Source: Corbicula japonica (taxonomy: Eukaryota; Mollusca; Bivalvia; Venerida; Cyrenidae). From it: DNA of 64,000 bases. A model generated the notes under the pieces. The model had not been told where the DNA came from. It did not search any database and was given only the letters and a program-made list of their open reading frames with translations. Shown in pieces: positions 53,905-64,000 of the stretch (the first letter of the stretch is position 1; the number at the start of each line of letters is the position of its first letter). Location: positions 7,874,001-7,938,000 of the forward strand of contig JAZAYU010000013.1 of assembly GCA_038501625.1 (NCBI GenBank). Reading direction: 5' to 3'. The translations under genes and the position numbers were made by a program.

Positions 53905-55190
53905 AATCTATGGAAATCACTCCAGACATCTGGATCTGTCTGTTTAGTGTTTAAGATGGCTAGTTTGATTATTGTATTTTCTATAAAAAGACGAACATTC
54001 ACCACAAAAATTAAAGTACAGTTTTTTTTTATGTCATCCCCTTCAAATTCATTACAAAGCATTTACAACTCTGTTGTAATAAAGATTACAATGACAAGTG
54101 AATTCTTTTTTGCAATACAACAATGAAAAATACAGGCCCACTGGGGTCAATAATGTTGTTTTTTTTACTCCAGTTAATGGTGCCAGGCTGGAGTCAACCA
54201 GATATTCAACAAGGTTAAACAAAGGACAAACAACACCAAGAGGGACACAGGACACACAAAAACTTCATTTATCATGATAACTATATTAAACAAATAAAAA
54301 ATATTGGTTAACTACCTACAAACTGTTTGCAATTACTGCTTCACAGCTAAGCTAGTGAATGCCACAGAACTTCACACTTTACAACATCTATCACATTTTT
54401 GCAACTATGAATTGTTAGTTTTTTTGGGAATGAAATTATCCAGATGCTCTTTAATAAAAGTTTAATTTGGCAAAGAAGAAACAAATATGAAATATGCAAT
54501 CTAAAATTGTACAGTACTTTACTTCTTCATTTAAATTTACAGAACCTATTGACAGATTTTGAAAACCTTAGTGAAAAAAAAAAACAAAACTTAATAATAC
54601 TTTACAAACTTTCATTACTTCCATGCTTTAAATCATTCATACTAATTTTAAAAAGAACTGTAAGGATAAATAGATATCAGGATCAATCATCCTTTAGCCT
54701 CTGACATTGACACTCTGTACTGGGTAGTCTGACCCAGAAAGTAGATTTCAGTGTTAAAAATTTCACAATCACACTTATGTAATTTGAATAATCATGATAG
54801 AACAGTGCCAGCTGATCTGGATCTACATTGTTGGCCCAACTTGATAACAGTCATATATTATAAAGTGTTTAAGTTTTAATTATTCATGGGCAATAAACTG
54901 TTACTCTATTAAATAATTTAATTTTCGAGAAAATGTTTGAGCAAATGTCGCATTAATACTATGTGTATACAAAAACGATTCAAGGTAATTGGCTATAATT
55001 ATTTTACCACTTATGTATTGTGGAAAAGATTATCTCGAACATTGCAAACTGGTGATTTTAGTTTGAAAATGAGATAATGTTTTGCGATATAAATTTTTCC
55101 TTTTTTTCTGCTGTATATAATATTATTTATGTGATTTCATACAAAGACCACAGAAACTCAGAAATACTGCACCTGCAGAAATAACCTGCT
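53905..55190. other. Non-coding spacer with repeat scraps
   Basis: AT-rich. A TTAA-type MITE fragment (CAGCTGATCTGGATCTACAT) is at about 54797-54872. The block near 54180-54260 (ATTCAACAAGGTTAAACAAA, CCAAGAGGGACACAGGACAC) looks like a dispersed repeat, though its - strand frame (CPLFNLVEYLVDSSLAPLTG) could be an exon. Nothing else seen. Confidence 0.45.
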
Positions 55191-55199
55191 ATAAGGTAC

Positions 55200-55790
55200 T
55201 GAGTAAACTATGTTTTTCATACCTCTTAAGTCAATTGGAAAGAGAACAAACAAGCATGACCTTAGAGGTATGAAAAAGGGTCTTGCATGGATTGCCTTCT
55301 TGATCTTCCGAACAGGTATGATGAGTTATTCTAAAATCAGTCCATATACTAAAATGCTACATCCTGGACACAACTACCAATACTCTAAGTGCTTAATTGT
55401 TAAATTGCAAGAATGAAGCATCAAGTATGACCTTCACCTTAGAGGAAGGGACACAGGTCTTGCATATGATGTGTTTTCTTGATATCCTAACACATTTTTT
55501 GTAATCAGTCCATTATTAAGAAATCTACAGCCTGGATATGACTGCCTGAAATCTTTGCAGCAATGAAACATAAATATACCCTTGACTTTGGAGGTTCGAT
55601 ACCTAAAATATATGGCAAGTTATTTTATAAGAAACCCATGTATGAGAAAGATACAGCCTGGACACAATCACCTATCCTCCATGACCATATAGATCAAACA
55701 ATATGTGAACTTGACTTACAAGTCAGGATCAGGGTCTTGTAAGGTACATGTCTAATCATGAGCAAGTGTAAGTCTGGACATGAAAAATTC
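55200..55790. mobile_element. Dispersed repeat with ~120-170-bp diverged units
   Basis: Recurring GACCTTnACCTTAGAGGnA, GGTCTTGCATnTGATGTGTT-like, AATCAGTCCAT, CTACANCCTGGACACnACTnCC at 55257, 55427, 55580 and 55690. Composition is close to the repeat at 35560-36930. No transposase frame. Confidence 0.5.
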
Positions 55791-55951
55791 TGCTTTTTTA
55801 ATTAGCCTTTTTCAGGAGCCATTAATAAAAGCCGCATTTAATGATAAAAATGAATGGGTGGTAGGTTAGTGTCACATGGAGGAACCACAACTTTCTGCAT
55901 AAAACTTAAAAAAACACACTCCAAAATAATAAATGAAATATTTAAGCTTAC

Positions 55952-56022
55952 CTAGAAAAAAATCCAAATGTAATGCCATTCAAAAGACTCTCTGGATAGG
56001 GAAAGTCCACTGCTCTCACATT
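55952..56022 (-). CDS. Putative internal exon, RNA polymerase-like motif (weak)
   Basis: Clean 71-nt exon: acceptor AATATATTTACAG, donor CTAG/GTAAGC. In phase 0 it reads NVRAVDFPYPESLLNGITFG then FFS and a split codon AG. G-I-T-F-G-F-F-S resembles the N-terminal G-[IV]-x-F-G-[MF]-[YF]-S-x-x-E-[IL] element of the largest subunit of RNA polymerases, especially polymerase I, and the phase-matched exon at 52534 would add SQEL. The rest of such a protein is not in the window. Alternatives: another family, or a relic. Confidence 0.35.
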
Positions 56023-56099
56023 CTGTAAATATATTTCAACAAAATATGTTGAAGCATTTTCAAAACATATCAAGTTAATCGTGAATGTGTATCCTCATA

Positions 56100-59000
56100 T
56101 TGACTATCTCTTAGTTCCATCACAGCCAGGGTAAAGTATTTATTTAGATAAAATTTTACTCCTATATACTCATATTACTCATCTATAAATAGTTCTACGT
56201 GGTAACACAAGCTCCTTAATAAAATGTTAACTATAGATGGGGACATTTTCCTACAATTTTCAATGTGTATCCTCATCTTGACTATTACTGCCAAGATTAA
56301 GCTTAATAAGGTATCATTTAACTCCTATTCCTACTAACCCATATAAAGTTGTACGGGGTCAAATTAGCTCCTTCATTAGGTATTTTGAACTTTACTATCA
56401 TAGGGGTCATTTTTCAACAATTTTCAATGTGCACCATAGTGTCTACTAAGTGTAACATCCATCACGGCCAAGGTACAGCATTCAGTAAGGTGCCATTTTA
56501 CTCCTTTTCTATGTAGTACTTACCTATATATAGTTTCATGGGGTCACATTAGCTCCTTTTTCAAGTATTTTGAACTTTACTATGATAGGGGTCCATTTTT
56601 TACATTTTTCAGTGTGCACCATTATGTCTACTAAGTGTAACATTCATCACAGCCAAGGTACAGCATTCAGGAAATTGTCATTTTACACCTTTTTCTATGT
56701 AGTACTTACCTATATATAGTTTCATGGGGTCACATTAGATCCTTATTGAAGTATTTTGAACTTTACTATCATAGGGGTCCATTTTTTACATTTTTCAGTG
56801 TGCACCATTATGTCTACCAAGTGTAACATTCATCACGGCCAAGGTGCAGCATTCAGTAAGGTGTCATTTTACTCCTTTTTCTATGTACTACTTACCTATA
56901 TATAGTTTCATGGGGTCACATTAGCTCCTTCATCAAGTTTTTTGAACTTTACTATCATAGGGGTCCATTTTTCAACAATTTTCAATGTGCACCTTTATGT
57001 CTCCTAAGTGTAACATCCATCACGGCCAAGGTACAGCATTCAGTAAGGTGTCATTTTACATCTTTCTATGTAGTACTTACCTATATATAGTTTCATGGGG
57101 TCACATTAGCTCCTTCATCAAGTTTTTTTAACTTTACTATCATAGGGGTCCATTTTTCCACAATTTTCAATTTGCACCGTTATGTCTCCTAAGTGAAACA
57201 TTCATCACGGCCAAGGTACAGCATTTAGTAAGGTGTCATTTTACTCCATTTTCTTTGTACAACTTACCTATATATAGTTTAATGGGGTCACGTTACCTCC
57301 TTCATCAAGTTTTTTGAAATTTACTATCATAGGGGTCCATTTTTCAACAATTTTCAATGTGCACCATAATGTCTACTAAGTGTTACATCCATCACAGCCA
57401 AGGTACAGCATTCAGTAAGATGTCATTTTACTCCTTTTTTCTATGTACTACTTACCTATATATAGTTTCATGGGGTCACATTAGCTCCTTTATCAAGTTT
57501 TTTGAACTTGGTCATTTTTCAACAATTTTCAATGTGCACCATAAAGTCTACTAAGTGTAACACCCATCACGGCCAAGGTACAGCATTCAGTAAGGTGTCA
57601 TTTTACTCCTTTTTCTATGTACTACTTACCTATATATAGTTTTATGGGGTCACATTAGCTCCTTCATCAAGTTTTTTGAACTTTACTATCATAGGGGTCC
57701 ATTTTTCAACAATTTTCAATGTGCACCTTTATGTCTCCTAAGTGTAACATTCATCACGGCCAAGGTACAGCATTCAGTAAGGTGTCATTTTACTCCTTTT
57801 TCGATGTAGTACTTACCTAGATATAGTTTTATGGGGTCACATTAGCTCCTTCATCAACTTTTTTGAACTTTACTATCATAGGGGTCCATTTTTCAACAAT
57901 TTTCAATGAGCACCTTTATGTCTCCTAAGTGTAACATTCATCACGGCCAAGGTACAGCATTCAGTAAGGTGTCATTTTACTCCTTTTTCTATGTAGTACT
58001 TACCTATATATAGTTTCATGGGGTCACATTAGCTCCTTCATCAAGTTTTTTTAACTTGACTATCATAGGGGTCCATTTTTCAACAATTTTCAATGTGCAC
58101 CTTTATGTCTCCTAAGTGTAACATCCATCACGGCCAAGGTACAGCATTCAGTAAGGTGTCATTTTACTCCTTTTTCTATGTAGTACTTACCTATATATAG
58201 TTTCATGGGGTCACATTAGCTCCTTCATCAAGTTTTTTGAACTTTACTATCATAGGGGTCCATTTTTCCACAATTTTCAATGTGCACCGTTATGTCTCCT
58301 AAGTGTAACATTCATCACAGCCAAGGTACAGCATTCAGAAAGGTGTCATTTTATTCCTTTTTCTATGTACTACTTACCTATATATAGTTTTATGGGGTCA
58401 CATTAGCTCCTTCATCAAGTTTTTTTAACTTGACTATCATAGCGGTCCATTTTTCAACAATTTTCAATGTGCACCGTTATGTCTCCTAAGTGTAACATTC
58501 ATCACGGCCAAGGTACAGCATTCAGTAAGGTGTCATTTTACTCCTTTTTCTATGTACTACTTACCTATATATAGTTTTATGGGGTCACATTAGCTCCTTC
58601 ATCAAGTTTTTTGAACTTTACTATCATAGGGGTCCATTTTTCAACAATTTTCAATGTGCACCTTTATGTCTCCTAAGTGTAACATCCATCACGGCCAAGG
58701 TACAGCATTCAGTAAGGTGTCATTTTACTCCTTTTTCTATGTAGTACTTACCTATATATAGTTTCATGGGTTCACATTAGCTCCTTCATAAAGTTTTTTG
58801 AAATTTACTATCATAGGGGTCCATTTTTCCACAATTTTCAATTTGCACCGTTATGTCTCCTAAGTGAAACATTCATCACGGCCAAGGTACAGCATTCAGT
58901 AAGGTGTCATTTTACTCCATTTTCTATATACAACTTACCTATATATAGTTTTATGGGGTCACGTTAGCTCCTTCATCAAGTTTTTTGAAATTTACTATCA

Positions 59001-61275
59001 TAGGGGTCCATTTTTTAACAATTTTCAATGTGCACCATAATGTCTACTAAGTGTTACATCCATCACGGCCAAGGTACAGCATTCAGTAAGATGTCATTTC
59101 ACTCCTTTTTCTATGTAGTACTTACCTATATATAGTTTCATGGGGTCACATTAGCTCCTTTATCAAGTTTTTTGAACTTTACTATCATAGGGGTCATTTT
59201 TCAACAATTTTCAATGTGCACCATAAAGTCTACTAAGTGTAACACCCATCACGGCCAAGGTACAGCATTCAGTAAGGTGTCATTTTACTCCTTTTTCTAT
59301 GTACTACTTACCTATATATAGTTTTATGGGGTCACGTTAGCTCCTTCATCAAGTTTTTTGAACTTTACTATCATAGGGGTCCATTTTTCAACAATTTTCA
59401 ATGTGCACCTTTATGTCTCCTAAGTGAAACATTCATCACGGCCAAGGTACAGCATTCAGTAAGGTGTCATTTTACTCCTTTTTCTATGTACTACTTACCT
59501 AGATATAGTTTTATGGGGTCACATTAGCTCCTTCATCAAGTTTTTTGAACTTTACTATCATAGGGGTCCATTTTTCAACAATTTTCAATGTGCACTGTTA
59601 TGTCTACTAAGTGTAACATCCATCACGGCCAAGGTACAGCATTCAGTAAGGTGTCATTTTACTCCTTTTTCTATGTAGTACTTACCTATATATAGTTTCA
59701 TGGGGTCACATTAGCTCCTTCATCAAGTTTTTTGAACTTTACTATCATAGGGGTCAATTTTTCAACAATTTTCAATGTGCACCGTTATGTCTACTAAGTG
59801 TAACATTCATCACGGCCAAGGTACAGCATTCAGTAAGGTGTCATTTTACTCCTTTTTCTATGTACTACTTACCTATATATAGTTTTATGGGGTCACATTA
59901 GCTCCTTCATCAAGTTTTTTGAACTTTACTATCATAGGGGTCCGTTTTTCAACAATTTTCATTGTTCACCATTATGTCTACTAAGTGTAACATCCATCAC
60001 CACCAAGGTACAGCATTCAGTAAGGTGTCATTTTATTCCTTTTTCTATGTACTACTTACCTATATATAGTTTTATGGGGTCACATTAGCTCCTTCATCAA
60101 GTTTTTTGAACTTTACTATCATAGGGGTCAATTTTTCAACAATTTTCAATGTGCACCGTTATGTCTACTAAGTGTAACATTCATCACGGCCAAGGTACAG
60201 CATTCAGGATGTGTCATTTTATTCCTTTTTCTATGTAGTACTTACCTATATATAGTTTCATGGGGTCACATTAGCTCCTTTTTAAAGTATTTTAAACTTT
60301 ACTATCATACGGGTCCGTTTTTCAACAATTTTCATTGTTCACCATTATGTCTACTAAGTGTAACATCCATCACCACCAAGGTACAGCATTCAGTAAGGTG
60401 TCATTTTATTCCTTTTTCTATGTACTACTTACCTATATATAGTTTTATGGGGTCACATTAGCTCCTTCATCAAGTTTTTTGAACTTTACTATCATAGGGG
60501 TCCATTTTTCAACAATTTTCAATGTGCACTGTTATGTCTACTAAGTGTAACATCCATCACGGCCAAGGTACAGCATTCAGTAAGGTGTCATTTTACTCCT
60601 TTTTCTATGTAGTACTTACCTATATATAGTTTCATGGGGTCACATTAGCTCTTTCTTTAACTATTTTCAACTTTTCTACCTTGGGGGTCATTTTTCGCTT
60701 ATTTTCATTAAGTATCTGTGTGTAACTTCCATCACGGTCAAGGTAGGGCTTATTTTAAGGTACCATTTTACTCCTATTCCTGTGTACAACTTACCTATAT
60801 ATAGTTTTATGGGGTCACATTTGCTCCTTCTTCAACTATTTTCAACTTTACTACCTTGGGGGTCACTTTTCAGCAATTTTCACTATGTACCATCGTGCTG
60901 TCTTTGTGTTACTTTCACCACGGCCAAGGTAGAGCTTTTATTAAAGTACCATTTTACTCCTATTCCTGTGTAGAACTTACCTATATATAGGTTTATGGGG
61001 TCACATTTGCTCCTTCTTTAACTATTTTCAACTTAAATACCTTGGGGGTCACTTTTTCAGCTATTTTCACTATGTACTATCATGCTGTCTTTGTGTAACT
61101 TTCATCACGGCCAAGGTAGAGCTTTTATCAAGGTATCATTTTACTCCCATTCCTGTGTACTACTTACCTATATATAGTTTTATGGGGTCACATTAGCTCC
61201 TTCTTCAACTATTTTCAACTTTACTATCTTGGGGGTCATTTTTCGCTGATTTTCAATAAGTATCATAAACTTGAC
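56100..61275 (-). repeat. Satellite array 2, same unit inverted, ~28 copies
   Basis: Complement of array 1: each unit has ACTTACCTATATATAGTTTT, ATGGGGTCACATTAGCTCCT, AACTTTACTATCATAGGGGT, CAATTTTCAATGTGCACC and CATCACGGCCAAGGTACAGC, with a spacing of about 184-190 bp. The central units are very similar to each other (homogenised). The last units (60660-61275) differ and match array 1 more closely: CTACCTTGGGGGTCA and GTCTTTGTGTAACTTTCATC. Confidence 0.9.
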
Positions 61276-61547
61276 TGTGTGTAACTTCCATCACAGTTAT
61301 AACTCCCTAAAATGTTACCTTTGCCATAAGATTTTATCATTATCACCATCATGCAGCATTTACCAATATAATTTGTAAGTTTGATGAATAAATAGGAAGA
61401 AAATGCAAAGTTATATGCAACATTGAGTTTTACTTAAGGATAGATAGATCAAGGCATTGACAGAGTGATCCCTATAAAATTTATTGGCTTTTCTTTTAAA
61501 AGGTGATGGAATAAAAACATTGCATGTTTTAGAAAACAATAGCTTAC

Positions 61548-61653
61548 TTCTCTTCATCTCAAGCCTTTGTTCCCACAAGTTCTTTGTCAGATGGTCAGGT
61601 TTTGCCTTCTGATTTCTGATTTCAGAGATCCTACATATTGCTTGGAGCTCCAT
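61548..61653 (-). CDS. Putative first coding exon, unrecognised gene
   Basis: ATG at 61653 opens MELQAICRISEIRNQKAKPD and HLTKNLWEQRLEMKR, ending AGAA/GTAAGC in phase 1. Charged, helical-looking, with no stops and a clean donor, so it reads like a genuine exon. The next exon found (55952-56022) needs phase 0 entry, so at least one exon is missing or they belong to different genes; spliced directly, the frame ends at once in a TAG. Family not recognised. Confidence 0.4.
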
Positions 61654-62022
61654 AGTTCTTACTTGAGGCTAATAACTGATTCTCTGTTTTGTGTGAATCC
61701 TACTGATTCCTAGTCTGTAGACTTCAGTTTTCTTTATCTCTGAAAACATGTTAAGACTAAATATGGTCTCTATAAAATGGAAGGCAGTTCAACTCTTTTG
61801 CTGGAACTGGTAATAATTGAGTCTACAACTAGTGAAGACAAGTGAGGAAATTGCTAGGAGCTTGCAAGTACAAAGTTCAGACAATCATCAATTCAGTTCA
61901 GTGAACACATTTTGGTAGACTTTTACAATTGGTTTTGTTTGTTTGTAATTTAAATTACATGACACTGTGCATGTCAGAAACTTATTTCAAAAATATCAGT
62001 AAATAAACAGGTCAGAAATATT

Positions 62023-62606
62023 TTATATAGTTATTTAGTCTTGACAGGGTATATATTGATGGTGACAGGTTGTCATATATGGCCTAAGCCATAGGTGGTA
62101 AATCTTGAAAGACTTCACATACGCCTTCAAGGAACAAAATAATTGTTTTATTATACTGCAAGAACTTTTCAAGGCAAATAAAATGATTAGAATAGATTGT
62201 TTTTCATTTATTCTCTCATTCAATTCCAAACAGATTATCCCTGTCCTAAGGACCTGAATTATATGTATGAGGCCATTTATTTTTGTGCATGACATCACTA
62301 ATAAAGTCTATTAAAGAGCTTCAATTGACTAACAATATTTTTTTAACTTGGAATAATCTTATTTTGAGCTTTAAAAACTTGACACAACTGTTTTCTATAA
62401 TAATTCAAGAAACCCTAAAGCATACTGCATAATTAATTAGGATACAATCTGTATTTTTACTGAAATTCAAAGCAGCATGGTTGATGACAATAAAACATTA
62501 AATTTAAGGCATATTCATATGTATGGCTATTCTGTAAATATGGCCATATATCAAGGACAATTCTTGTGAAAAGGGGAATTGCTTTGCTTTGCAGTGAAAT
62601 ATTACA
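62023..62606. mobile_element. Diverged copy of the element at 35862-36503
   Basis: Shares TATAGTTATTT, TTGACAGGG, CTTCAAGGAACnAAATAATT, GTTTTATTATACTGCAA, AAGCATACTGC and GCTTTGCAGT in the same order and orientation. The strong hairpin of the first copy is almost gone here (TGACAGGTTGTCATATATGG). Confidence 0.6.
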
Positions 62607-62879
62607 GTTACAAGGCTGCAAAATACAAGGAAAAAATCAAAATTCATCTTCAAAATAAACCGAATCTATTACAATGTAATTTACATACCCAGGATATAAC
62701 AAGACAATGACATTAAACAGCAAAAATATAACATTTTACCTTCCATCAAAAGCGGCAACTCTATCCGATCTAGATCTTTCACAAATGAAGAAATAAAACA
62801 TTTGTGAACAACTAAGTCATCGTAAATGTAAACAAACAGCTGTCACATTTTAACGGAAATGGAATCATTGTACACACTC

Positions 62880-62990
62880 ACCGGTTAGTCAAATAATCAG
62901 GCGGGATAACTCTTTCCTATCGGTCGATGAAAATTATTGGTCGTTCTTATCGGTCGCTAGTTTGTGTTCAGTTAACAAGTTTCCCCACCC
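62880..62990 (-). promoter_or_regulatory. Promoter-like block, inverted copy of 47.33-47.45 kb
   Basis: CTATCGGTCGATGAAAATTA, TTGGTCGTTCTTATCGGTCG and TAGTTTGTGTTCAGTTAACA are complementary in order to the block above the transporter. An ATTGG (CCAAT) lies at 62936-62940. On the - strand CTAACCG/GTGAGTG near 62878 could be the donor of an untranslated first exon leading to 61653. Confidence 0.35.
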
Positions 62991-64000
62991 GGAAGTTTCC
63001 TGTCACTTAGTTCATCAATATTATTTAGACGCTTTTTATGCGAATGTCAATAAGCATTCGATTGACGCAGATTGAAGTTAACTGCGCGACGCATTAGTTT
63101 CATATACCGCCAATTTCAAATTAGTCTCCGGTTCTTTGGTAGACTTTCAGAACAGACTACACTTAGAAAACAAAGAATTCCAACACGGAAATAAAGAAGA
63201 GAGAAAAAAGATCATAACTTTGTACAGCAATTTAAACATTTACAATATTAAGGAAAAATTGCGTTATATAATATGACAATTTAACGACAATACACTATAC
63301 AAACTAGTTGCCATTTGCACGAGCACGAATTTTCTGTTTTACTGCATTGATTAAGCATTAGAATTAGGGCTAGGTTGACGTAGGAATCTAGTCTAGATTC
63401 CTGGTTGACAGTATGAAATTCCAGACCTGGTTCAGTACGTAAAGAGACGTCATATCCATAATTATTTTATATTCGTATGCTTATAATTAAGTATGTTAAC
63501 TTTTTACGCATGAAACAAACATTAAAACAATTAAACTTATACATGATCTTTGTAAAATTTAATATTTTGACATATATATATCTACATGGTGAAATACGAA
63601 TCCAACCATGCCTATAAACGGAGACGTGCTATAGCATAATTTGGGCAAAAGTATTTTTACATTGTTCTAAGTATAATTTTGTCGCAGTTATCTATAAATT
63701 ATTACAGTGTTGTTCAGAATAAACAGGCAAGAAATAAATTAGCATCAGAGCACCCCTCGCTATAATAGTGTTGGCTTTCTTTAAGAATGTTCGTGAAGCT
63801 GACAAGGATTTAGGCCGAGTCACAACATAAGCACATGCAGGCGCAATGTCCCATATCCCTGGTATGGGCTACAATTATCTGTAAGACTATTTAAAAAAGT
63901 GAAAATCTTACCTAGTCAGAAATATGCCGGAGATAATTCAATTGAATTGGCTTACAGGTAACATAAACTTCTGACAAGGAGATGTCGTGCCGGAAGAAAA
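62990..64000. other. Intergenic, nothing recognised
   Basis: AT-rich, no exon or known repeat seen on either strand. Confidence 0.45.

Noticed and set aside
54052..54255. Minus-strand frame CPLFNLVEYLVDSSLAPLTG as an exon
   Set aside because: No convincing acceptor, and the DNA looks like a dispersed repeat; kept only as a note in the spacer entry.
48300..61275. CRISPR-like regular spacing
   Set aside because: Whole units repeat without unique spacers, and the surrounding genes are eukaryotic with introns.

Overview
This is animal nuclear DNA: AT-rich, long introns with GT/AG borders, very low gene density and many non-autonomous repeats. The repeat families (a palindromic TTAA element, a second palindromic element, repeats built on a GGGnCATAACTC core) are of kinds I associate with bivalve molluscs, so a heterodont clam or mussel is my best guess; no sequence here proves the species.

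Three protein-coding genes can be assembled exon by exon with matching splice phases. (1) 14.27-22.45 kb, + strand: an unrecognised 7-exon gene of about 514 residues. One exon carries a dense array of R-[KR]-x-S-L (kinase A-like) sites alternating with S-P-K sites, another carries a P-Q-T-E-L-K-P-S-S-E-V repeat, and the last three exons are acidic. (2) 23.75-27.89 kb, + strand: a secreted trypsin-like S1 serine protease with an intact His/Asp/Ser triad; its first exon was not found. (3) 30.35-47.25 kb, - strand: a complete spinster-family transporter (SPNS1-like, MFS fold, 12 membrane segments) with two mutually compatible last exons, one carrying an acidic dileucine motif typical of lysosomal sorting and one without it. 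A fourth locus is suspected on the - strand between 52.4 and 62.9 kb (exons near 61.6, 56.0 and 52.5 kb), but it cannot be joined into one clean reading frame.

Layout: 1-12 kb is intergenic, with a non-LTR retrotransposon remnant (6.1-7.35 kb) and three fold-back elements. 12.4-22.5 kb is the phospho-array gene with its own local duplications (171 bp and 721 bp) and flanking direct repeats. 22.6-29 kb holds the protease. 29-47.5 kb is the transporter, its introns filled with the two MITE families. 48.3-50.95 kb and 56.1-61.27 kb are two arrays of the same roughly 187-bp satellite in opposite orientation, and most units carry a consensus splice donor. Between them lie a repeat with internal 157-bp units, a 27-bp minisatellite and more MITEs. 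A promoter-like segment just upstream of the transporter has an inverted copy at 62.9 kb, so the 47-63 kb interval is roughly mirror-symmetric.

The most notable observations are the alternative transporter tails, the phosphorylation-array gene built from repeated exon pairs, and the inverted satellite arrays rich in splice donors.
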